From NCBI RefSeq assembly GCF_006503695.1, contig NZ_SBIK01000009.1, forward strand, positions 44,262-108,261: 64,000 nucleotides of DNA, read 5' to 3'. Position 1 is the first letter of the stretch, and the number at the start of each line of letters is the position of its first letter. This DNA is from Tepidiphilus succinatimandens (lineage in GTDB: Bacteria; Pseudomonadota; Gammaproteobacteria; Burkholderiales; Rhodocyclaceae). Made by a program: the position numbers and the translations under genes. The notes under the pieces are model-generated. The model worked only from the letters and a program-made list of their open reading frames with translations, made no database searches and was not told the origin of the DNA. Shown here one piece after another: positions 53,513 through 62,579 of the stretch.

Positions 53513-54579
53513 TGATCGAACCTCCGCAGGGCGAGACCGGTGGCGATGACCATGCGCGGCGCGAGACTAGGGCGAAGGCGGTCACGCAGGCGCGGATGGA
53601 CCTGAAAACCCTTCCAGGGGTCGGCCACTTCGACGGGAGCCGCCACCCGTTGCCGGACGGCGTCGGGGAGCATCGGCAAAGCCGCCAGGCCCCCGCCCAG
53701 GACGACCCGATCGACGTGATCCGAGGACTGGGTTGCAAAAAAATATTGCAGCGCCCGGGCGATTTCCTGGGCGAGCGTGTCACAAAAAGGAACCACCACC
53801 TGGCCGAGGAGATCGACCGGCCAGCGATGTTCTTCGGTCATCTGCTCTACTTCCTGAGCCGTTTTGCCGCTGCGGCGCATCAATTCGCGGGCGAGCTGCT
53901 GCCCTCCCACGGGCTGGGTGCGATCGAAAACGCGCCTGCCGCGATGGAAGACGAACACTTCCAAGAGGTTCGCCCCGAGATTACAATGCGCCTCGATGCG
54001 TTTCGACCTTTCTTCCTCGCTACCCCGAACCAGGGCCCGTTGCCACGCGAGCGAGGCGACATCGACCACCGCGGGTTCCACACCGACCGCATCGGCGAGC
54101 GCCACGAGCTCATCGACGCGGTCGCGCCGGGCCGCGACGATGAAGACCTCGACGGTTTCTTCGAGATGGCCCGGCCCCGTGATCTCCCAGTCGAGCGCGA
54201 CCTCTTCGAGCGGGAAGGGGACGAAACGCGCCGCCTCCATCAGGACGAGCTCTTCGAATTCGCGTTCGCTCTCCAGGGCGGCCAGCGTCACCGTCTTCAT
54301 CATCACGACGGCATCTGGCAAGGCGAAGGCGAGCCGCTTCGCCCCCCCGTGGTGCTGGGAAATCGCGGCGCGCAAGGCCTGCGCCACCCCATCGAAGTTG
54401 ACCAGCGCGTTGTCGACCATTGCCCCTTCGGCAAGTGGCACGATGACGCTTTGTTCGATGAGCGGAACTTCGATGCTGCCAGACAATTCCAATGTTTTGA
54501 CCGCGGAAGCCGAAAGGTCGACCCCGATCAGCCCACTTCCGCTACCGCTCCCCCACCCCAGCAACTTGTCCCAGATCAT
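53509..54579 (-). CDS. pilM: Type IV pilus assembly protein PilM
   Basis: PilM is a cytoplasmic actin-like ATP-binding protein that docks on the PilN tail. The 356-residue protein has the phosphate-1 loop LIGVDLSASAVKTLEL, a VVLGGGLAALP phosphate-2 segment and the PilM-specific insertion domain. It is the first gene of pilMNOPQ, divergent from mrcA. This divergent arrangement is conserved in many Proteobacteria. Confidence 0.96.
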   Translation of the reverse strand: MIWDKLLGWGSGSGSGLIGVDLSASAVKTLELSGSIEVPLIEQSVIVPLAEGAMVDNALVNFDGVAQALRAAISQHHGGAKRLAFALPDAVVMMKTVTLAALESEREFEELVLMEAARFVPFPLEEVALDWEITGPGHLEETVEVFIVAARRDRVDELVALADAVGVEPAVVDVASLAWQRALVRGSEEERSKRIEAHCNLGANLLEVFVFHRGRRVFDRTQPVGGQQLARELMRRSGKTAQEVEQMTEEHRWPVDLLGQVVVPFCDTLAQEIARALQYFFATQSSDHVDRVVLGGGLAALPMLPDAVRQRVAAPVEVADPWKGFQVHPRLRDRLRPSLAPRMVIATGLALRRFDQ

Positions 54580-54623
54580 CCGATGGCCCCCTGTCCGGCA
54601 TCATGCCTCACGGTCGCGCGGCA

Positions 54624-54653
54624 ATTATAATCGGCATATCCATCCAAGGACAA
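54624..54653 (-). promoter_or_regulatory. Predicted pilMNOPQ promoter
   Basis: On the minus strand TTGTCC (54648-54653) and a perfect TATAAT (54624-54629) are 18 bases apart. The predicted start is about 54617, giving a leader of roughly 38 bases. Confidence 0.57.
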
Positions 54654-54668
54654 CGCCCTTTCACTCGG

Positions 54669-54674
54669 TATAAT
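54669..54674 (+). promoter_or_regulatory. mrcA promoter -10 box
   Basis: A perfect TATAAT lies 25 bases before the mrcA ATG. The matching -35 position (54646-54651) reads AAGGAC and coincides with the pilM -35 on the other strand, so the two promoters overlap back to back. Confidence 0.45.
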
Positions 54675-54699
54675 CAAAAAACTTTCTACGGACACCCTC

Positions 54700-57090
54700 A
54701 TGTCTCGGGTCAAAACCTCGATACTCGCCCTATTCGCCTTGGGAATCGCCGCCTGTGGCATTCTTGCAACGACCATCGTCCTCGCCTGGCAGCAGCTGCC
54801 CACGCTCGATCAGCTCATCGACTATCAGCCGAAGATCCCCTTGCGCGTCTACTCCGCCGAAGGCGAACCCCTGGCGGAGTTCGGCGAAGAGAAGCGTGTC
54901 GTCTTAAACGTCAATGTCATACCAGATCACCTCAAGCAGGCCATCCTCGCCGCCGAGGACGAGCGCTTCTACGAGCACCCCGGCATCGACGTGCAAGGCA
55001 TCGTTCGCGCCGCCTTCGTCAATTTCGTGCGTGGCGGCAAGGCTCAGGGCGCCTCAACCATCACCATGCAGGTGGCGCGCAATTTCTACCTCTCGCGCGA
55101 AAAAACCTTCAACCGCAAGTTCTACGAGATCCTGCTCGCCCTCAAGATCGAGCGCGAACTGAGCAAGGATCAGATCCTCGAGCTCTACCTCAACCAGATC
55201 TACCTCGGCCAACGCGCCTACGGCTTCGCCGCCGCAGCGCAGACCTATTTCGGCAAGCCGGTGCAGGCGCTCACGCTGGCCGAGGCGGCGCTGCTCGCGG
55301 GGCTGCCCAAGGCGCCCTCGCAGCTCAATCCCATCCGCAACCCCGAGGCGGCGAAGAAACGCCGCGAGTATGTGCTCTCGCGCATGCTGGAAGCAGGTTT
55401 CATCACGCAAGAGCAATACGCCGCGGCGGTGGCCGAACCGATCGTGCTCGCCCAGGACCGCTATCGCAACGATCCGACCGCGATCAACGGCAACGGCGTC
55501 GGCCAGTACGTGGCCGAGATGGCGCGCCTCTTCGCGCTGGAGCGTTTCGGGGACGCTGCCTACACCGCCGGCATCCAGATCTTCACGACGATCCGCCTGG
55601 CCGACCAGCGCGCCGCCGAGGCCGCCGTGCGCCACGGGCTTCTGGCCTACGACCGGCGCCATGGCTACCGCGGCCCCGAAGGCATGCTCGACGCCAAAGC
55701 GGTGGCCGAGCGCGATTGGGATACCTTGGATGCCCAGCTGTCGTCCTACCCCGATTTCCCCGAGGCGCTCGCCGCCGTCGTGCTGGAAGCGAGCGATCGC
55801 AGGCTCGTCGTCTGGCGCCATGGCAAGACCGTGGAATTCACCGACAAGGCGCTCGACTTCGTGCGCCGCAGCCTCGGCGCCAAGGCCCCCGAAGAACAGC
55901 GTCTGCGGCCCGGCGCCGTCGTGCGTCTGCGTCCTCTGCCCAATGAGCGCTGGGAACTCACCCAGCTACCCGAAGCGCAGGCGGCGCTCGTCTCGCTCGA
56001 TGCCGACACCGGGGCGGTGCGCGCCCTCGTGGGCGGCTACGATTTCGGCCTGACGAAATTCAACCACGCCACCCAAGGGCAGCGCCAGCCCGGCTCCTCC
56101 TTCAAACCCTTCATCTATTCCGCTGCTCTGGAAAAAGGCTGGGGTCCGGGCAGTTGGGTGGAAGATGCGCCCCTTTTCTTTTCCGCCGAGCTCACCGGCA
56201 GCAAGGACTGGGAGCCGAAAAACTACGACGATCGCTACGAAGGCTGGATGCGCCTGCGCGACGCCGTGGCCAAGTCCAAGAACGTGGTCGCGATCCGCGT
56301 GCTCAACGACATCACGCCGGCCTACGCCCAACAATGGATCACCCGTTTCGGGCTCGATCCGGCGAAACACCCCGCCTACCTGACGATGGCCCTTGGGGCC
56401 GGCAGCGCCAACCCCTGGGAAATGGCGCGGGCCTATGCCGTGTTCGCCAACGGCGGCTACCTCGTCGAGCCTTATTTCATCCAGGAGATCCGCGACGCCC
56501 AAGGCAATCTGCTCCTGCGCGTGCAGCCAAAGGTCGCAGGGCAAGACGCGCCCCGCGTACTCTCCGAGCGCAACGCCTGGATGATGGACTCGCTGCTGCG
56601 CACCGTGGTCGAGCGCGGCACGGCCGCGGCGGCGCGCGCCCGGCTCAAGCGCTCAGACCTGGCCGGCAAGACCGGCACCACCAACAACCAGGTCGACACC
56701 TGGTTTGCCGGCTATCAGCCCAAGATCGTCGCCGTGAGCTGGCTCGGTTTCAGCCAGCCGCGCTCGCTCGGACGGGCCGAGACGGGGGGGCGCGCCGCGT
56801 TGCCCATCTGGATCGAGTACATGGAGACGGCACTGCAAGGCCAACCCGAGGTCAAACGCCCCATGCCAGAAGGGATCTCCACGGTGCAGCTCGACGACAA
56901 GACCGAGTATCATTACAGCGAATACCCGCCTCCCTCGCCGTATCCACCCTCATCTGAACCCGTCGAAGAAGCTCCTCCGCCAAACGACATGACGGAAGAC
57001 CCTTTCTATGATTTGATCCAGCAGCGGCGGCAAGGTACGCCCGACGCCGCTCCTCGTGCCCCCGTGCTCGATCGTCCCTTTCTGAATTGA
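54700..57090 (+). CDS. mrcA: Penicillin-binding protein 1A
   Basis: PBP1A polymerises and cross-links peptidoglycan. The 796-residue protein has an N-terminal membrane anchor, a GT51 glycosyltransferase domain (EDERFYEHPGID, then QGASTITMQVARNFYL and LELYLNQIYLG), an OB-like insertion, and a transpeptidase domain with SSFK (in QPGSSFKPF), SKN (AKSKNVVAI) and KTG (LAGKTGTTN). A Pro-rich tail follows. Divergent location from pilM is typical. The ribosome site is weak. Confidence 0.97.
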   Translation: MSRVKTSILALFALGIAACGILATTIVLAWQQLPTLDQLIDYQPKIPLRVYSAEGEPLAEFGEEKRVVLNVNVIPDHLKQAILAAEDERFYEHPGIDVQGIVRAAFVNFVRGGKAQGASTITMQVARNFYLSREKTFNRKFYEILLALKIERELSKDQILELYLNQIYLGQRAYGFAAAAQTYFGKPVQALTLAEAALLAGLPKAPSQLNPIRNPEAAKKRREYVLSRMLEAGFITQEQYAAAVAEPIVLAQDRYRNDPTAINGNGVGQYVAEMARLFALERFGDAAYTAGIQIFTTIRLADQRAAEAAVRHGLLAYDRRHGYRGPEGMLDAKAVAERDWDTLDAQLSSYPDFPEALAAVVLEASDRRLVVWRHGKTVEFTDKALDFVRRSLGAKAPEEQRLRPGAVVRLRPLPNERWELTQLPEAQAALVSLDADTGAVRALVGGYDFGLTKFNHATQGQRQPGSSFKPFIYSAALEKGWGPGSWVEDAPLFFSAELTGSKDWEPKNYDDRYEGWMRLRDAVAKSKNVVAIRVLNDITPAYAQQWITRFGLDPAKHPAYLTMALGAGSANPWEMARAYAVFANGGYLVEPYFIQEIRDAQGNLLLRVQPKVAGQDAPRVLSERNAWMMDSLLRTVVERGTAAAARARLKRSDLAGKTGTTNNQVDTWFAGYQPKIVAVSWLGFSQPRSLGRAETGGRAALPIWIEYMETALQGQPEVKRPMPEGISTVQLDDKTEYHYSEYPPPSPYPPSSEPVEEAPPPNDMTEDPFYDLIQQRRQGTPDAAPRAPVLDRPFLN

Positions 57091-57092
57091 GC

Positions 57093-57098
57093 TAGAAT
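57093..57098 (+). promoter_or_regulatory. Candidate -10 box for an apparently leaderless yqgE transcript
   Basis: TAGAAT ends six bases before the yqgE ATG, so transcription would start at the A of the start codon, and no ribosome-binding sequence is present. The -35 region is poor. Read-through from mrcA is the alternative. Confidence 0.3.
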
Positions 57099-57104
57099 TC
57101 GCCC

Positions 57105-57671
57105 ATGAGCCGATCCCGCGTAAGCCTCAAGCATCATTTCCTGATCGCCATGCCCGACATGGCCGATCCCAATTTCGCCCAGACGGTGGTGTATCTCGCC
57201 GAGCACTCCGAAGAAGGGGCGATGGGCGTGATCATCAATCGTCCCACCGAGATCACGCTCGGCACCCTCTACGAGCGCATTGACTTGTCGCCCCCCGTTC
57301 CCGCAATTGCCGCCCGGCCGGTCTTCTTCGGCGGCCCAGTGGCGACCGAGCGCGGGTTCGTGCTGCACCGCCCGGGCGGAAGCTGGCACGGCACCACGGT
57401 GCTGCCGCATGGTCTCGCGCTCACCAGTTCCCGCGACGTGCTGCAGGCGATCGGCGAAGGCAAGGATCCGCACGACTTCCTCGTCGTCCTGGGGCACGCC
57501 GGCTGGGCCCCGGGTCAGCTCGAACAGGAACTCGCGCAAAACGCCTGGCTCACCGTCCCGGCCGACCCCGAACTCATCTTCGGCGTGGCGCCGGAGCAAC
57601 GCTATGAAGCGGCGCTCGCGCTCCTGGGCGTAGCGCTTCATCACCTCGTCATCCATGCCGGACACGGTTGA
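57105..57671 (+). CDS. yqgE: YqgE/AlgH family protein
   Basis: This is a 188-residue protein of the UPF0301 (YqgE/AlgH) family. The N-terminal LKHHFLIAMPDMADPNFAQTVVYL and the following GVIINRP are diagnostic, as are the GGP and GHAGW motifs. Function is uncertain; the name AlgH comes from an alginate regulator in Pseudomonas. It overlaps ruvX by 17 bases. The yqgE-ruvX-pyrR-pyrB-pyrC' order is conserved among beta- and gammaproteobacteria. Confidence 0.94.
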   Translation: MSRSRVSLKHHFLIAMPDMADPNFAQTVVYLAEHSEEGAMGVIINRPTEITLGTLYERIDLSPPVPAIAARPVFFGGPVATERGFVLHRPGGSWHGTTVLPHGLALTSSRDVLQAIGEGKDPHDFLVVLGHAGWAPGQLEQELAQNAWLTVPADPELIFGVAPEQRYEAALALLGVALHHLVIHAGHG

Positions 57672-58131
57672 AGCCGCCCTGCCGCGGCGCGGAACGGTGC
57701 TCGCCTTCGATTATGGCCTTACCCGCACCGGTCTCGCCCAGGGGGATCTCGAATTGCGCCTGGCGGTGCCGCTCACCACGCTTCCCTCGCGCGACGAATC
57801 CGCGTTCTTCGCCGCCATCGCCGCGCTGATCGAGGAGTGGCAGCCCGTGCTGCTCGTCGTCGGCCGCCCCGGCGAAGCGCAAGACCACGAGCATGGGCAG
57901 CGCTGCGAGCGCTTCGCCCGCCGCCTCCACGGCCGCCATAGGCTGCCCGTGGTGCTGGTCGATGAAGCCTTCTCTTCCTGTGTGGCCGAACGCCAACTCG
58001 TGGAAGCCGGCCGCCGCGACTGGCGCCACCGCAAACCGGTGCGCGATGCGCTCGCTGCGCGCATGATCCTGCAAAGTTTCTTCGATGGCGCGCCCTGGCG
58101 CGACGCCGTCGCCCCCAAGGAACCCGCATGA
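57655..58131 (+). CDS. ruvX: RuvX/YqgF family nuclease
   Basis: YqgF/RuvX has an RNase H-like fold and acts in pre-16S rRNA 5' maturation and possibly on Holliday junctions. The 158-residue protein keeps the three acidic positions: D19 in FDYG, D103-E104, and D131 in VRDALAARMIL. It departs from the consensus where DER(L/F)(S/T)T is expected, reading DEAFSS, so the conserved Arg is absent. It overlaps yqgE by 17 bases and pyrR by four. Confidence 0.88.
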   Translation: MPDTVEAALPRRGTVLAFDYGLTRTGLAQGDLELRLAVPLTTLPSRDESAFFAAIAALIEEWQPVLLVVGRPGEAQDHEHGQRCERFARRLHGRHRLPVVLVDEAFSSCVAERQLVEAGRRDWRHRKPVRDALAARMILQSFFDGAPWRDAVAPKEPA

Positions 58132-58652
58132 ACCTACTCCCTGAGGCGGAAACCCTCTATGCGAGGCTGCGCGAACGGCTCGCTCCCGACATCGACCGGT
58201 TCGACGCGCTGGTGGGCATCCACTCCGGTGGCGTCTGGCTCGCCGAGCGGCTGCAGCGCGAGCTCGCCCCTGCCAAGGCGCTCGGCAGCATCGATATTTC
58301 ATTTTACCGCGACGACCTCGCGCAGCGCGGCCTGGGCCGCTCGCGCGTGCGCGCCTCGCACATCCCTTTCCCTGTACAGGATGCGCGGATCCTGCTCGTC
58401 GATGACGTGCTCTATACTGGCCGCACCGTGCGCGCGGCGATCAACGAGCTCTTCGACTACGGCCGCCCCGCGCGCGTGGAGCTTGCCGTACTCGTCGATC
58501 GCGGCGAACGGGAACTTCCGATTTGCGCGCGTTACGTGGCCCATACCCTGCCCCAGCCGCTGCCTGCCGACGAGCGGCTCGAACTCGCCCGCAATGAAGC
58601 GGGCCTCTTCACCCTCCGGACCCTGCGCGATGAGCCACCCACAACTCGATGA
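58128..58652 (+). CDS. pyrR: PyrR, pyrimidine regulator / uracil phosphoribosyltransferase
   Basis: The 174-residue phosphoribosyltransferase-fold protein carries the PRPP loop [16 protein letters not shown] (residues 88-103) and the ISFYRDD segment of PyrR. In Bacillus PyrR binds mRNA to attenuate pyr operons and has weak UPRTase activity. Here pyrR sits inside the operon with no leader between it and ruvX, so an RNA-attenuation role on this operon is not evident. It overlaps pyrB by 23 bases. Confidence 0.93.
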   Translation: MNLLPEAETLYARLRERLAPDIDRFDALVGIHSGGVWLAERLQRELAPAKALGSIDISFYRDDLAQRGLGRSRVRASHIPFPVQDARILLVDDVLYTGRTVRAAINELFDYGRPARVELAVLVDRGERELPICARYVAHTLPQPLPADERLELARNEAGLFTLRTLRDEPPTTR

Positions 58653-59601
58653 ACATGGCCGCTTGCAGCATCTCCTGAGCCTCGACGGGCTGCCGCGCGA
58701 GGTGCTGCTGCAGATCCTCGACATGGCCGAGCCTTTCCTCGAAGTCACCGAACGCGAAGTGAAGAAAGTGCCACTGCTGCGCGGCAAGAGCGTCTTCAAC
58801 CTCTTCTTCGAGAATTCCACCCGCACGCGCACCACTTTCGAGATCGCCGCCAAGCGGCTATCGGCCGACGTCATCAACCTCAACGTCAGCACGAGCTCCA
58901 CCACCAAGGGTGAGTCGCTGCTCGACACCATCGACAACCTCTGCGCGATGAACGCCGACATGTTCGTCGTCCGCCACGCGAGCAGCGGCGCGCCCTTCCT
59001 CATCGCCCGTCACCTGCGAGAGCGCGGCCTCGAGCACATCCACGTGGTCAATGCCGGCGACGGACGCTACGCCCACCCCACGCAGGGGCTGCTCGACATG
59101 TACACCATCCGGCACTACAAGAAAGATTTCTCCCGGCTGACGGTGGCCATCGTCGGCGACGTGCTCCACTCGCGCGTGGCCCGCTCCGAGATCGCCGCGC
59201 TCACCACTCTGGGCGTGGGCGAGCTGCGTGTGATCGGCCCCAAGACGCTGCTGCCCGTAGGGCTCGAACAGTTCGGCGCCCGAGTCTTCCACGACCTGCG
59301 CCAGGGCTTGCGCGACGTCGACGTCGTCATGATGCTGCGGCTCCAGAACGAGCGCATGAAAGGGGCCTTGCTGCCCTCGAAGGAAGAGTACCACCAACGC
59401 TTCGGGCTCACGCCCGAGAAACTCGCGCTCGCCAAGCCCGACGCCATCGTCATGCACCCGGGGCCGCTCAACCGCGGCATCGAGATCGACTCGGCGGTGG
59501 CCGACGGCCCCCGGTCGGTGATCCTGCCGCAAGTCACCTTCGGTATCGCCGTGCGCATGGCGGTGATGAGCCTGCTCGCCGGACAAGGAGCCCAAGCATG
59601 A
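58630..59601 (+). CDS. pyrB: Aspartate carbamoyltransferase catalytic subunit
   Basis: PyrB joins carbamoyl phosphate and aspartate, the committed step of pyrimidine synthesis. The 323-residue protein has the STRTRTTFE phosphate loop, the HPTQGLLD segment and the LQNERM aspartate-domain motif. The ATG at 58630 starts [16 protein letters not shown]; the open frame upstream is pyrR shadow. No regulatory pyrI follows. Instead pyrC' is coupled by ATGA, the arrangement of the class A ATCase complex. Confidence 0.96.
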   Translation: MSHPQLDEHGRLQHLLSLDGLPREVLLQILDMAEPFLEVTEREVKKVPLLRGKSVFNLFFENSTRTRTTFEIAAKRLSADVINLNVSTSSTTKGESLLDTIDNLCAMNADMFVVRHASSGAPFLIARHLRERGLEHIHVVNAGDGRYAHPTQGLLDMYTIRHYKKDFSRLTVAIVGDVLHSRVARSEIAALTTLGVGELRVIGPKTLLPVGLEQFGARVFHDLRQGLRDVDVVMMLRLQNERMKGALLPSKEEYHQRFGLTPEKLALAKPDAIVMHPGPLNRGIEIDSAVADGPRSVILPQVTFGIAVRMAVMSLLAGQGAQA

Positions 59602-60872
59602 GAGTGCGCATCCGCGGCGCCCGCCTCGTCGATCCCCGTCGTCGCCAAGAAGAGCTCGCCGACCTGCTGATCGCCGACGGGCGCATCGTCGGCCGCGGCC
59701 CGGCGCCGGATTTCCACGCCGATCACACCATCGAGGCCGAAGGGTTGGTCGTCTGCCCCGGCCTCATCGATACCTTCGCCCGGCTGCGCGAACCCGGTTT
59801 CGAATATCGCGCCACGCTCGCCTCCGAGCTCAAGGCCGCCGTGCGCGGCGGCATCACGCGCGTCGTCACCCCGCCCGACACCGACCCCCCGCTCGACGAA
59901 GCCGGCCTCGTCGAGATGCTGCGTTTCCGCTCCGAAGCGCTGGGGCTCGCCCACGTGCACCCGGTAGGCGCTCTCACATTGGGACTCAAGGGCGAGCGCC
60001 TCTCGGAGATGGCGCTCCTTGCCGAAGTCGGCTGCGTCGCCCTGGGTCAGGCCGACGTGCCCATCGCCGACAGCCTGTCGCTCTTTCGTGCCTTCCAGTA
60101 CGCCGCGACCTTCGATCTCCCCGTATGGCTCACCGCCTCCGACCCTTGGCTCGCGGCAGCCGGCTGCGCGCACGACGGGGAAGTGGCTGCCCGCCTGGGC
60201 CTGCCAGGCATTCCCGCCTGCGCCGAGACGATCGCCTTGGCGCGGCTTCTGGAACTCGCCCGCGCTACCGGCGTGCGGCTGCACGTGCAGCATCTCTCGA
60301 GCGCCGCTTCGCTGCCGCTGCTCGCCCAGGCGAAAGCCTCGGGGCTGCCCGTGAGCGCCAGCGTCTCGGCGCTGCACCTTGCCTGCAGCGAACACGACAT
60401 CGGGCACTTCGACACCCACACACACGTGATCCCCCCGTTGCGCAGCCAGGCCGACCGCGCGGCGCTCGCCCAGGCCGTGGCCGAAGGACTGATCGACGTG
60501 ATCGATTCGAACCACACCCCGGTCGACGACGACGCCAAGGCCGTCCCCTTTGCCGAGAGCGAACCCGGTGCGACTGGGCTGGAGCTGCTGCTGCCGCTCA
60601 CGCTAGCCTGGGGGCGCGAGCGCGGGCTCGACCTCGCCGCGGCGCTCGCTCCCATCACCGACCATCCTGCCCGGCTCCTCGGCCAGGAAAACGCGGGCCA
60701 TCTGGGAGAAGGTGCGGTGGCCGACCTCTGCCTCTTCGACCCCGAGGCCCGCTGGCAGGTCACACCCGAGTCGCTTGCAAGCCTGGGGAAGAACACGCCG
60801 CTCTTGGGGCAAACGGTGCAGGGGCGCGTGGTCGCCACCCTGGTGGCCGGCCGCCCGGTCTTCAGCCGCTAA
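59598..60872 (+). CDS. pyrC': Dihydroorotase-like subunit PyrC' (probably inactive)
   Basis: This 424-residue amidohydrolase-fold protein belongs to the dihydroorotase family but lacks key metal ligands. The DxHxH motif reads D58-T-F60-A-R62, so both His are lost while LREPG remains. The HCED-type segment is TASD (179-182) and the late DHAPH-type motif is DSNHTP. These changes match the pseudo-dihydroorotase PyrC' (PyrX) that pairs with PyrB to form the dodecameric ATCase in Pseudomonas. It would be structural or regulatory, with true dihydroorotase encoded elsewhere. Confidence 0.92.
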   Translation: MRVRIRGARLVDPRRRQEELADLLIADGRIVGRGPAPDFHADHTIEAEGLVVCPGLIDTFARLREPGFEYRATLASELKAAVRGGITRVVTPPDTDPPLDEAGLVEMLRFRSEALGLAHVHPVGALTLGLKGERLSEMALLAEVGCVALGQADVPIADSLSLFRAFQYAATFDLPVWLTASDPWLAAAGCAHDGEVAARLGLPGIPACAETIALARLLELARATGVRLHVQHLSSAASLPLLAQAKASGLPVSASVSALHLACSEHDIGHFDTHTHVIPPLRSQADRAALAQAVAEGLIDVIDSNHTPVDDDAKAVPFAESEPGATGLELLLPLTLAWGRERGLDLAAALAPITDHPARLLGQENAGHLGEGAVADLCLFDPEARWQVTPESLASLGKNTPLLGQTVQGRVVATLVAGRPVFSR

Positions 60873-61171
60873 AGCAGAGTTGCAAGCCGCGCCGCCACCG
60901 CCTGCGGATCGGAGGTGGCGATGCGCACGCGCTTGGCACGGCCCGTCTCTCCCTGCACGATCGCGATGGCCGCACGCGGCACGCCGCAGAATTCGGCCAG
61001 AAAGCGCACGAGCGCCTCGTTCGCCTTCCCGTCCACGGCGGGAGCGGCCACGCGCAGTTTCAGCGCTCCGCCATGGCGTCCCGCCCACTGGCTGCGTTTG
61101 GCGCCCGGCTGCACGTGCAGCCTCACCACCACCGCCTCGGGCTCGAGGCGGATGGGCGACGCTTCATTCAT
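60869..61171 (-). CDS. yggU: DUF167 (YggU) family protein
   Basis: A 100-residue protein of the YggU/UPF0235 family, recognised by VRLHVQPGAKRSQ, LKLRVAAPAVDGKANEAL and the LAEFCGVP region. Function is unknown. The ATG overlaps the yggT stop (ATGA), and the gene ends in a four-base convergent overlap with pyrC'. The family regularly accompanies yggT, proC and yggS. Confidence 0.92.
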   Translation of the reverse strand: MNEASPIRLEPEAVVVRLHVQPGAKRSQWAGRHGGALKLRVAAPAVDGKANEALVRFLAEFCGVPRAAIAIVQGETGRAKRVRIATSDPQAVAARLATLL

Positions 61172-61764
61172 CCCAGCCCGCCGCCCAGCAGCAGCCGCAC
61201 CAAGAGAAAGCGCAACTGCCCGCCGGCGATCGCCAGCACCTGCAACAGCAGCAGAAAGACGAGAGGACTCAGGTCGATGCCGGCGATCACGGGCACGACG
61301 CGCCGGATCGGTTCGAGCCAGGGGGCCACGATCGCCTCGGCGATCGCCGCGGCCGGAGCGCGCGGATTGACCCAGCTCAGGACCGCCGCGAAGAGCACCG
61401 CGAAAAAGAGCAGATATCCCAGCACGTAGAAGCTCTCGAGTAGCCCGCCCAGTACCACCAGACCGATGAGCCCGCCGAGCGGCAAGAGCGCGAGCTGGCC
61501 GAAGAGCGCCATCTTCAGCAGCACGAAGAGCGACTGCGTCGCCCAGACCAATCCCAGGCTCACTGCGTCCCAGCGCATGCGTGGCTTCAAGATGCGGCGC
61601 AGCGGCAACACCGCCCAATCGGTGAGCGCGAGCACGAAACGCCCCAGCGGTGTGTAGAAGGAAATGCGCTGCGCCTGCATCAGCACCCGCAGCCAGAGCA
61701 CGGCGGTGAAGGCCTGCGCCAAGGTGCCGAGCACCAGATCGAAGAGCTGCTGGCCCATCATCAC
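61168..61764 (-). CDS. yggT: YggT family membrane protein
   Basis: A 198-residue inner-membrane protein with two YggT repeats, each carrying a short hydrophobic hairpin and a conserved PL(R)R(I/V) element: WAVLPLRRILKP and WLEPIRRVVP. Members are linked to osmotic or division-related functions (YlmG), not firmly defined. Three ATGs begin the frame; the first overlaps the proC stop (ATGA) and is taken. It is coupled to yggU. Confidence 0.92.
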   Translation of the reverse strand: MMMGQQLFDLVLGTLAQAFTAVLWLRVLMQAQRISFYTPLGRFVLALTDWAVLPLRRILKPRMRWDAVSLGLVWATQSLFVLLKMALFGQLALLPLGGLIGLVVLGGLLESFYVLGYLLFFAVLFAAVLSWVNPRAPAAAIAEAIVAPWLEPIRRVVPVIAGIDLSPLVFLLLLQVLAIAGGQLRFLLVRLLLGGGLG

Positions 61765-62579
61765 GGCGCCTCGCCCAGCTGCCGCGCGAGTTCCTGGCTG
61801 CGCGCATGGGCGGCGAACACCGCCTCGCGCACAGTCTCGGCAAAGCCCCGCTCGGTGAGGCGCGCGAGCGCCGCCTCCGTCGTTCCTCCCTTGGAGGTCA
61901 CGTTCTCGCGCAGGCGCGACAGCGGCTCCTCGCTCTCCTGGGCGAGTCGCACCGCGCCCGCGGCGGTGGCCTGCGCCAAACGGCGGGCAGTGGCAGCGTC
62001 GAACCCCAGCGCTTCGCCTGCCGCCTGCAAGGCTTCGAGAAAGGCGAAGACATAGGCCGGGCCGCTGCCGGAAAGGGCGGTGATCGCGTCGATTTTTCCT
62101 TCCTCCTCGACCCAGAGCACCTCGCCCACCGCCGCCATGATGCGCTCGGCCTCCTCGCGCCCCAGCGCATCGACGCTCGGGTCGGCGTAGAGCCCCGTGA
62201 CTCCCGCCCCCACCAGGGCAGGCGTATTGGGCATGGCACGCACGAGCCGCCGGTGCCCGCCGAGCCAGCGCCCGATCACGCCAAGCGGCAAGCCCGCGGC
62301 GATGCTCAGCACCAGGATCCGCCCCAGACGGCCGGCGAGCGGAGTCACCGCCTCACGCAAATGCTGGGGCTTGACTGCCAGCACGATCACGTCGGTCTCG
62401 AACCAGGCATCGTCGAGCACCGTCTGCGCCGCCACGCCGAAGCGCGCTTCCAGCGCCCGGCAGCGCACCGCGTCGGGATCCATCACCTGGACTGCGCGCG
62501 CACTCGCCACCTGGCGCGCCAACAAACCGCCGATCAGGGCCTCGGCCATGCGGCCGCCGCCAAGAAAACTGATTCTCAT
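61761..62579 (-). CDS. proC: Pyrroline-5-carboxylate reductase
   Basis: ProC reduces pyrroline-5-carboxylate to proline with NAD(P)H. The 272-residue protein has the N-terminal dinucleotide motif FLGGGRMAEALIGG, the AVKPQ segment, RAMPNTPALVGAG and the C-terminal signature ALSGSGPAYVFAFLEAL followed by TSKGGTTEAAL. The ATG at 62579 overlaps the yggS stop. The yggS-proC-yggT-yggU order next to divergent pilT is conserved in Proteobacteria. Confidence 0.97.
   Translation of the reverse strand: MRISFLGGGRMAEALIGGLLARQVASARAVQVMDPDAVRCRALEARFGVAAQTVLDDAWFETDVIVLAVKPQHLREAVTPLAGRLGRILVLSIAAGLPLGVIGRWLGGHRRLVRAMPNTPALVGAGVTGLYADPSVDALGREEAERIMAAVGEVLWVEEEGKIDAITALSGSGPAYVFAFLEALQAAGEALGFDAATARRLAQATAAGAVRLAQESEEPLSRLRENVTSKGGTTEAALARLTERGFAETVREAVFAAHARSQELARQLGEAP

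Noticed and set aside
59598..60872. Calling the gene an active dihydroorotase (pyrC)
   Set aside because: Both His of the DxHxH metal motif are substituted, and other metal-site segments are altered.
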